From NCBI GenBank assembly GCA_022385755.1, contig MU278373.1, positions 300,369 to 364,368 on the forward strand: a stretch of DNA of 64,000 nt, written 5' to 3'. This document shows positions 58,092 through 64,000 of this stretch, piece by piece. The position numbers and the translations under genes are program-made. This DNA comes from Trametopsis cervina. Its lineage: Eukaryota > Basidiomycota > Agaricomycetes > Polyporales > Irpicaceae. The notes under the pieces were generated by a model. The model ran no database searches. It was not told the DNA's origin and saw nothing but the letters and a program-made list of their open reading frames with translations. Positions within the stretch are counted from its first letter, which is position 1; each line of letters starts with the position of its first letter.

Positions 58092-59015
58092 CTTAGAGCT
58101 TGGCATTGCCACCAGCCTCGGCGAAGCGCTTCTCGGCCTCGTCCCAGTTGATAACGCTCCAGATGGCGTTGAGGTACTGTAAGTAGTATCAGTTCAGTCA
58201 GCATACACGCCTCTCATCGGAACTTAGAGGGATACGTACGTCGACCTTGACGTTCAAGTACTGGAGGTAGAAGGCGTGCTCCCAAACATCAACACCGATG
58301 ATGGGAACGTGGGTCAACAGAGGGTCTTGGTTGGCAGTCGTTGCAACCTCAAGGCGCTTGGTGGATGGGTTCCATCCCTAATGATGCCGTACGGTGAGCT
58401 GCAGAAACAACAACCAGACAGATAATTATATACGCACGAGCCAGCCCCAGCCAGACCCCTGAATACCAGCAGTAGTGGTGTTGAACTCCTTCTTGAGAGC
58501 ATCGAGCGATCCCCAAGTGGCGTCGATGGCTTGCTTGAGCGGACCGTCGCGGAGGGAGCCACCGTTGCCCTTGCCCTCAGAAGAGGCAGGGGCAAGGTTC
58601 TTCCAGAAGAGAGAGTGGTTGATGTGTCCTGTAAAAGAGAACGCGTCGGTCATGATTCGTCTTCATCTTATCCACTAAGCGAGCACGACAGTAATTGCAA
58701 GCGGCGATCTACTAGATCTTGCGTAATAGACGGGGACGCGCGTCAAGTGAGACGACGATCTCCCAATGATAACCGCGTTCTAACTACCGAAACAGAAGAG
58801 GACTTACCACCACCGTTGAATTTGAGAGCGGCCTGGAGGGCGATGCGCTCCTTGGGAGTAGAGGCCTTGGCGTAGGCCTGCTCAGCAGCGTTGAGAGCGT
58901 TCACGTAGGTCTGGTGGTGCTTCTTGTGGTGAAGCTCCATAATCTGACGGGAGATGAAGGGCTCCAGAGCATCGTATGCGTAAGGAAGATCAGGGAGAGT
59001 GTGTTGGCCGGACAT
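58092..59015 (-). CDS. Manganese superoxide dismutase, no visible presequence
   Basis: Converts superoxide to oxygen and hydrogen peroxide. Four exons. The protein opens directly with [20 protein letters not shown], the usual start of the mature enzyme, so no mitochondrial presequence is seen. Manganese ligands are in place: His in [12 protein letters not shown], His in [11 protein letters not shown], and Asp and His in [21 protein letters not shown] and [18 protein letters not shown] complete the fold. A cytosolic enzyme of this kind is known in basidiomycetes; an alternative upstream exon cannot be excluded. It is divergent from the spermidine synthase fusion. Confidence 0.93.
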
Positions 59016-59464
59016 GGTTTGTAGAAATCGCGTATTCGACGGTGATGAGAGTTGGAAGTAGAGGTTCAGGAGGGGTGGAAAGTGTAGCGTTTGGTATTTA
59101 TCTACTTCCTAATCAATAACGCGATATCGCGATGATGTAAGTACCACGTGCATGCTAGGTAAGCACTCGATTGGTGACTGTTGTAGTATTGCCTAAGTGT
59201 TTGATTCTTAGGACTACGAAGCTCATTACGATTGTAAGATAGTACTATAAGAGAAGATTAGTAACGCTGCCTTCCCCTTCTTGAATGGCGAGTCGAACCT
59301 CTGATAACTGAAGTGACTGTGACAAACGCGCTATGTCACAGCGACGATCGATTACATGGGCGGTTGATTTTGAGTCACTTCCCGAAATCGGAAATAAGAA
59401 TAAAAACTGGTAATATTTTGTTGCAGCCCGTCTCCCATCTTCATCCCCCCGTCCAAAAGCACAG
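59016..59464. promoter_or_regulatory. Shared divergent promoter region of SOD and SPE3-LYS9
   Basis: About 450 bases between divergent genes. A TATA-like TAAATA (minus) sits near 59095, about 80 bases before the SOD start. Long pyrimidine stretches near 59440-59460 precede the fusion gene ATG. Confidence 0.4.
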
Positions 59465-62075
59465 ATGGCCCCGTTGACTCACCCATCCATTAGAGGTGTG
59501 TATTCGCCGTCATTCTGCCTACGGTAAAGCTGACGAACTCCAACAGACGGCTGGTTCCGCGAAATCTCGTCGCAATGGCCTGGACAAGCGATGACTCTGA
59601 AGGTCGAGCGGATCCTGCACGTCGAAAAGTCCAAGTATCAGGACGTACTGGTATTCAGGTCGACGACGTATGGCACAGTACTCGTCCTTGATGGCGTAAT
59701 CCAGTGCACGGAGCGAGACGAGTTTTCCTATCAGGAGATGATTGCCCATCTTCCTCTCGCTTCGCACCCCAACCCGGAGCGGGTGCTGGTCATCGGTGGA
59801 GGTGACGGTGGCGTTGTGCGAGAAGTTCTGAAGCACGAGACTGTCAAAAAGGTTGTGCTGGTGGATATTGACGAGGCCGTCGTCCGCGTGTCGAAGCAGT
59901 ACCTCCCCCATATGTCCAAGCTCCTCGATGACCCTCGAGTCACGGTGCACATCGGCGACGGATTCAAGTACCTCGCTGATGCAGCTGAGGCGGGTGACTC
60001 TGCCCTCTATGACGTTATCGTAACAGATTCGTCGGACCCCGTCGGACCTGCCGAGTCTCTTTTCCAGCCTCCGTACTTCCAGCTCCTCCACAACGCACTC
60101 GCGCCGGGTGGTACGATCTCGACCCAGGGAGAATGCCAGTGGATCCATCTCCCCCTTGTAACTGAGCTCCTCAAGTCTACGAGGAAGATCTACGCGCAGA
60201 GCACGTACGCGTTCACCACGATCCCGACATACCCATCTGGTCAGATCGGCTTCATCATCGCCTCAAAGGATGGCGACCGTGATCTGACGAAGCCGGTGCG
60301 CAAAGTTCCCAACACCCGTTACTACAATGAGAAGGTGCACGGGGCGGCCTTTGTTCTCCCCGAGTTTGCGCGGTCCCAGTTCGAGGATGGCAAGGATTTG
60401 AGGCCCGAGTTCAGCGAGGTTCCCTCAAAATGGACAGCCGCTTCTGACGGCAAGGATAAAACTGTCTTGTTATTGGGAAGTGGTTTTGTTGCCAAGCCTG
60501 CGGCGGAATATATTCTGAGGAATAAAAAGAACAAACTAGTTGTCGGTGAGTCCACTGGCTACGGTGTACAGGGCGATAGAATTAATCAAGGCCCGTCACA
60601 TAGCTTGCCGCACTCTCAGCACCGCAGAGTCATTCGTCTCGCAACTCTCATCACAAAACGCTTCGGCCCTTGCTCTGGATGTCTCCGCTCCCTCAGCCCT
60701 GGAAAACGCCATTGAGAGTCAATCTGTGGACCTCGTTGTTTCTCTTATTCCATATACTCACCACGCTGAGGTGATCAAGGCCGCTATCGCTGTGTCAAAC
60801 AAGCGCGGCACTCCCGTTCACGTCGTCACGACGAGTTACGTGAACCCTTCGATGAGGGCCCTTGAGGAAGATGCGAAGAAAGCAGGTGTGATCGTTATGA
60901 ACGAGATCGGCCTGGACCCCGGTATCGATCATCTGTACGCCGTAAAGACCATCAGCGAGGTCCACGAAAAGGGCGGCAAGGTAACACCCTACCACATTCT
61001 AGTGAACGACAGCTGATCAGCTGTCTCTGCAGGTCAAGCAGTTCTTATCGTACTGTGGCGGTCTTCCCGCGCCTGAATGCTCCGGCAACCCCCTCGGCTA
61101 CAAGTTCTCCTGGTCGAGCCGTGGAGTCTTGCTCGCCCTCCTCAACGACGCGTCCTTCATCCAGAACTCCCAGAAGCGCTCCGTCTCTGGCACCGAGCTC
61201 ATGCAGCACGCCAAGCCGTACTACATCTCCCCCGCCTTTGCATTCGTCGCCTACCCGAACCGTGATTCGACGCCGTTCAGGGAGTGGTACAAGATCGACG
61301 GCGAGGGAGAGGGCGAGACGGTCGTTCGCGGTACGTTGAGGTACCAGGGCTTCCCCGAGTTCATCGCCGTGCTCGTGCAGCTTGGCTGGCTGGACGGCGA
61401 GGAGAAGACGTGGCTGAAGGAAGCGGCGGCGCAGCAGTGGACGCTCGCGCAAGTCACGCGAAAGGTCCTCGGGGCGGCCGACGAGAAGGAGAGGTACGTT
61501 TTGAATAAAAAGAGAACATTGTAAGCAATCTGACCACACCTTCCTCAGCACACTGATCTCGGCTGTCGTCTCTCGCGCCAACTTCCCATCCGAGTCAGAG
61601 CAGAGCCGTATCGTTTCTGGATTGAAGTGGCTCGGCCTGTTCTCTTCCGTGCCTGTCGTCGTCCGTGGGGCCAACCTTCTCGACACGCTCTGTGCACGTC
61701 TCGAACAATTGATGAAGTATGAAGACGGCGAGCGTGACCTCGTGATGCTCCAGCACAAGTTTGTTGTTGAGTGGAAGGATGGAAGCACAGTACGTACATC
61801 CTGCTCGCCTTTTATAATCTTTCACCTTACTGAATGTTTGATGTACGTCCGCTTGTAGGATACAATTACCTCAACCCTTGAGGCATACGGCATTCCCCAA
61901 GGAGACAGTGCGATGGCAACAACGGTTGGTGTGCCCTGCGGCATTGCTGTGCAGCTTGTACTCGATGGCATCATCAACACACCTGGTGTCCTAGCCCCAT
62001 ACACCCCTGAGATATGCAACCCCATCAGAGAGATTCTGGAGGGTGAGGGGCTGGGTCTCATTGAAAAGGTATTGT
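59465..62075 (+). CDS. SPE3-LYS9: Spermidine synthase-saccharopine dehydrogenase fusion
   Basis: One gene joins two enzymes. The first part is spermidine synthase (putrescine to spermidine): [39 protein letters not shown], the binding loop [27 protein letters not shown], and the catalytic stretch [16 protein letters not shown]. The second part is saccharopine dehydrogenase (glutamate-forming), for lysine biosynthesis: [19 protein letters not shown] (Rossmann start), [73 protein letters not shown]. Exon 1 is 59465-59495, exon 2 starts at 59547; further introns are near 60545, 60990, 61500 and 61790. The protein ends GLGLIEKVL. The fusion is typical of basidiomycetes and links polyamine and lysine synthesis. 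Both domains look intact. Confidence 0.95.
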
Positions 62076-63112
62076 GAGAGTGCTGTCGTAATAAAAATGT
62101 ACAATTTGTAGGATACCAGGTAACTGTAAATAGCAGGCATCATAGATGACCATATAAATGTACCAGAGATGCATCAGGCGACAGGTTGATCCCTGCATAG
62201 TAAAGCTTAACATGGGTAACATTTACCCATGAGTACTTACAGATTGACCTGTACAACATTAGGGAATGCTGAAAATTTGACACAGAGGTGGGTGGTAGCA
62301 TGTAGCATTGGTAGCTCTGGTTGAAAGGTATACAGGTCAAGTAGAGTCAACGTCTTTCTGCGTCTGACACGTAGCACCCGGTAGCACTGTTTCAGAACTA
62401 GTTTGGTATGTAGTAAGGTATCGCCTCATTATTATCTACGTAGCGTGGTCTTCATAGTGCTGTGTAGCATAGATCTGAAATATGTAACTTATCTGTAGCA
62501 ATGACGGTGTGTACTGTATTCCGAGGTATTAAGAAAATATTATTGGGGGATTACTACACTAGATCTATTGCCACTATGCCGCCACAAACATCACTAACTA
62601 TTCGCTATTGGTTTCATCAGTATGGTCGGCAAGTTGCACCTTCGCATGCTGCTTGATCAATGTCAAAAGCCCAGCAGGTATGCTTTGATTTAGGTCGATG
62701 TTTGCCAGTCGACTGCGAGATAATAAATCAGTTTTGATGTGTTGAGGGTATGCAAATCAGCCACTCACAGAACTTGTGATAAGTCCCTCATACATTCTGC
62801 TGTAGTCATTCTCTGTGAAGTTCTTTCTACCCTGTTGAATGTCGTGGTTATATGTGTAGTGCCCAATTTATTCGATTTCTTTTCTTTTCTTTTGGCGCAT
62901 CCTACACGTCTTCACGATCACATGACTCGTCGACACGGTCTCATGACCTGCATGATTACATAATTGGCACATGAAAAATTTTGTGTGCCCTAACTGTTGT
63001 TTCAAGAAGAAGAGATTGATTGAAGTGAGTAAGATGGTTATCAGTGTGGAACGACAAAGGCTGACTATTTCCTTGTAAGTATGAGGTTTTTGTCAGCACT
63101 GAGCTCCTCTCA
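62076..63112. other. AT-rich spacer at the right end
   Basis: About 1 kb without a supported gene. Frequent GTAGCA/TAGCATG words are visible around 62280-62480. Confidence 0.4.
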
Positions 63113-63734
63113 GTGTGGCGCAGTGGTCATTTTAGGTGGCTGGCCATGCAAGCGTTATATATGACATCGGACGAGAAGGCAGAGATGAAGCCATACAGGA
63201 TTGTACAAATGCGAAATGCTATCAGGGTGACTTACTCTCATCTCAAAATTGTGCATATGGTGAGCAATATTTTTTTTGAAAACGGACAAACTCTTATATG
63301 CAATGGTAAAGTTGCTATTAGGTTACGACGTTGGGCTGAACGGCTTAAAAGTCAAGGCGAACAGGATCAGAAAGGAGAACACAAACACGATGGCTGACAC
63401 CACCCTCACAGGCTTTTTGAACGTTCCCGAGGCCAATCTCAATATTCTCATCATCTTTGAGGGCCACAGTAATGAAGTGATCAGAGAGGTGGTACATAGC
63501 AATGCGGGGGGCTACGCAAATATGGCATTAATATCCAACGTACGTGGGATATGATTTGATAAAGTTGTGATGGCTAATCGGGTTTAATAGCTGCTTGAGA
63601 ACAATCTCAACAAACTGATGTGGGAACTGTTGCCAATATTGACAAGCTTAAAAGGCCTGCTGCTTACATCGTGTGGGGGCACAATCAGATCGAAGCAGGG
63701 TTGCGGGAACCTAATCCAACTGGTAAAGAGGTAT
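63113..63734 (+). CDS. Possible partial gene, unrecognised
   Basis: Three exon-like blocks show coding character and splice signals. The first ends at a GTGAGC donor near 63258. The second starts after AAAG near 63311 with LLLGYDVGLNGLKVKANR, runs through MADTTLTGFLNVPEANLNIL and EGHSNEVIREVV, and ends near 63540. The third follows an AG near 63599 and reads DVGTVANIDKLKRPAAYIVW, then GHNQIEAGLREPNPTGKE, with a donor near 63734. The gene probably continues past the window or is broken. No family was recognised. Confidence 0.35.
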
Positions 63735-64000
63735 GTGTGCTTGCCGCAATTCTAGTACAGCCAGTTCTAAAGCTATGCATATAGCCAATGCTTCTCATTT
63801 GTCGTTGCTTTCGTAAATGAGCTCATCAGGCTACTGGGATAAGGTGCTAATAGCCCTCATGTCGTCTATATGTGAAGGCTGCTAATTGCACCCCTCCCTT
63901 AGTAGCTTGGGTCACCTACAGCAGCTTAGGATTAACCAGGTGGGCGCTTTGAGCTTTCTGGTAGATTGCCCTGGGCTGATCTGGGAGACCTATATAATAG

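Noticed and set aside
57659..58096. Plus-strand frame of 145 codons
   Set aside because: No motif; it runs into the 3' end of the SOD gene, and several overlapping frames are open here by chance.
1..64000. CRISPR arrays, rRNA and tRNA genes
   Set aside because: No regularly spaced repeats of CRISPR type and no convincing tRNA A- and B-box pair or rRNA core was seen by eye; a covariance-model search would be needed to exclude tRNAs.

Overview
The window looks like nuclear DNA of a basidiomycete, most likely a wood-decay Agaricomycete (possibly Polyporales). Genes are dense and broken by many 45-80 nt GT-AG introns, with a few GC-AG introns. Gene content fits this: a secreted dye-decolorizing peroxidase, a FunK1-type kinase, a Crinkler-like kinase, basidiomycete-specific F-box and BTB families, and the basidiomycete spermidine synthase-saccharopine dehydrogenase fusion. 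Coordinates of spliced genes are outer limits; all splice sites were read by eye from consensus and reading phase.

Layout. 0-3.8 kb: a many-exon plus-strand gene with an N-terminal helical region like fungal STAND 'Goodbye' domains, an EF-hand loop and an acidic tail. 4.0-7.3 kb: a Crinkler-like kinase locus whose ubiquitin-like header is present in three tandem ~430-bp copies. 7.4-13 kb: phospholipase D and a zinc alcohol dehydrogenase, both minus. 13.7-15.5 kb: a FunK1 kinase. 16.2-25.9 kb: surface and secreted proteins on the minus strand (a Ser-rich single-pass protein, a second single-pass protein, a GPI-anchored protein and a secreted basidiomycete protein), with a plus-strand F-box-like gene and a minus-strand BTB gene among them. 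25.9-31.3 kb: a gene-poor tract. 31.4-33.2 kb: the DyP peroxidase.

34-40 kb is a housekeeping block: BRF1 (RNA polymerase III) and ORC1 (replication origin recognition), both minus. 40-48 kb is a young, rearranged block: two F-box/leucine-rich paralogs, a duplicated relic of the 3' end of the first, and between them a trypsin-like peptidase pseudogene with several lesions. 48.7-53.7 kb: a secreted CAP/PR-1 protein, farnesyltransferase beta (minus) and, divergent from it, a second BTB protein. 54-57 kb: a small five-exon gene encoding about 92 residues, then a tRNase Z (minus) with an apparent Arg-Gly repeat tail. 58-62 kb: a Mn superoxide dismutase without a visible presequence, divergent from SPE3-LYS9. 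The last 2 kb holds only weak evidence for a partial, unrecognised gene.

The housekeeping genes (BRF1, ORC1, farnesyltransferase beta, tRNase Z, SPE3-LYS9, SOD, PLD) have coherent domain order and intact catalytic motifs. The accessory parts (Crinkler header array, F-box/peptidase block, the 5.5-kb gene-poor tract) carry recent duplication, decay and possible new exon combinations, and are the best places for a second look. I saw no tRNA or rRNA gene, CRISPR array or intact transposable element.
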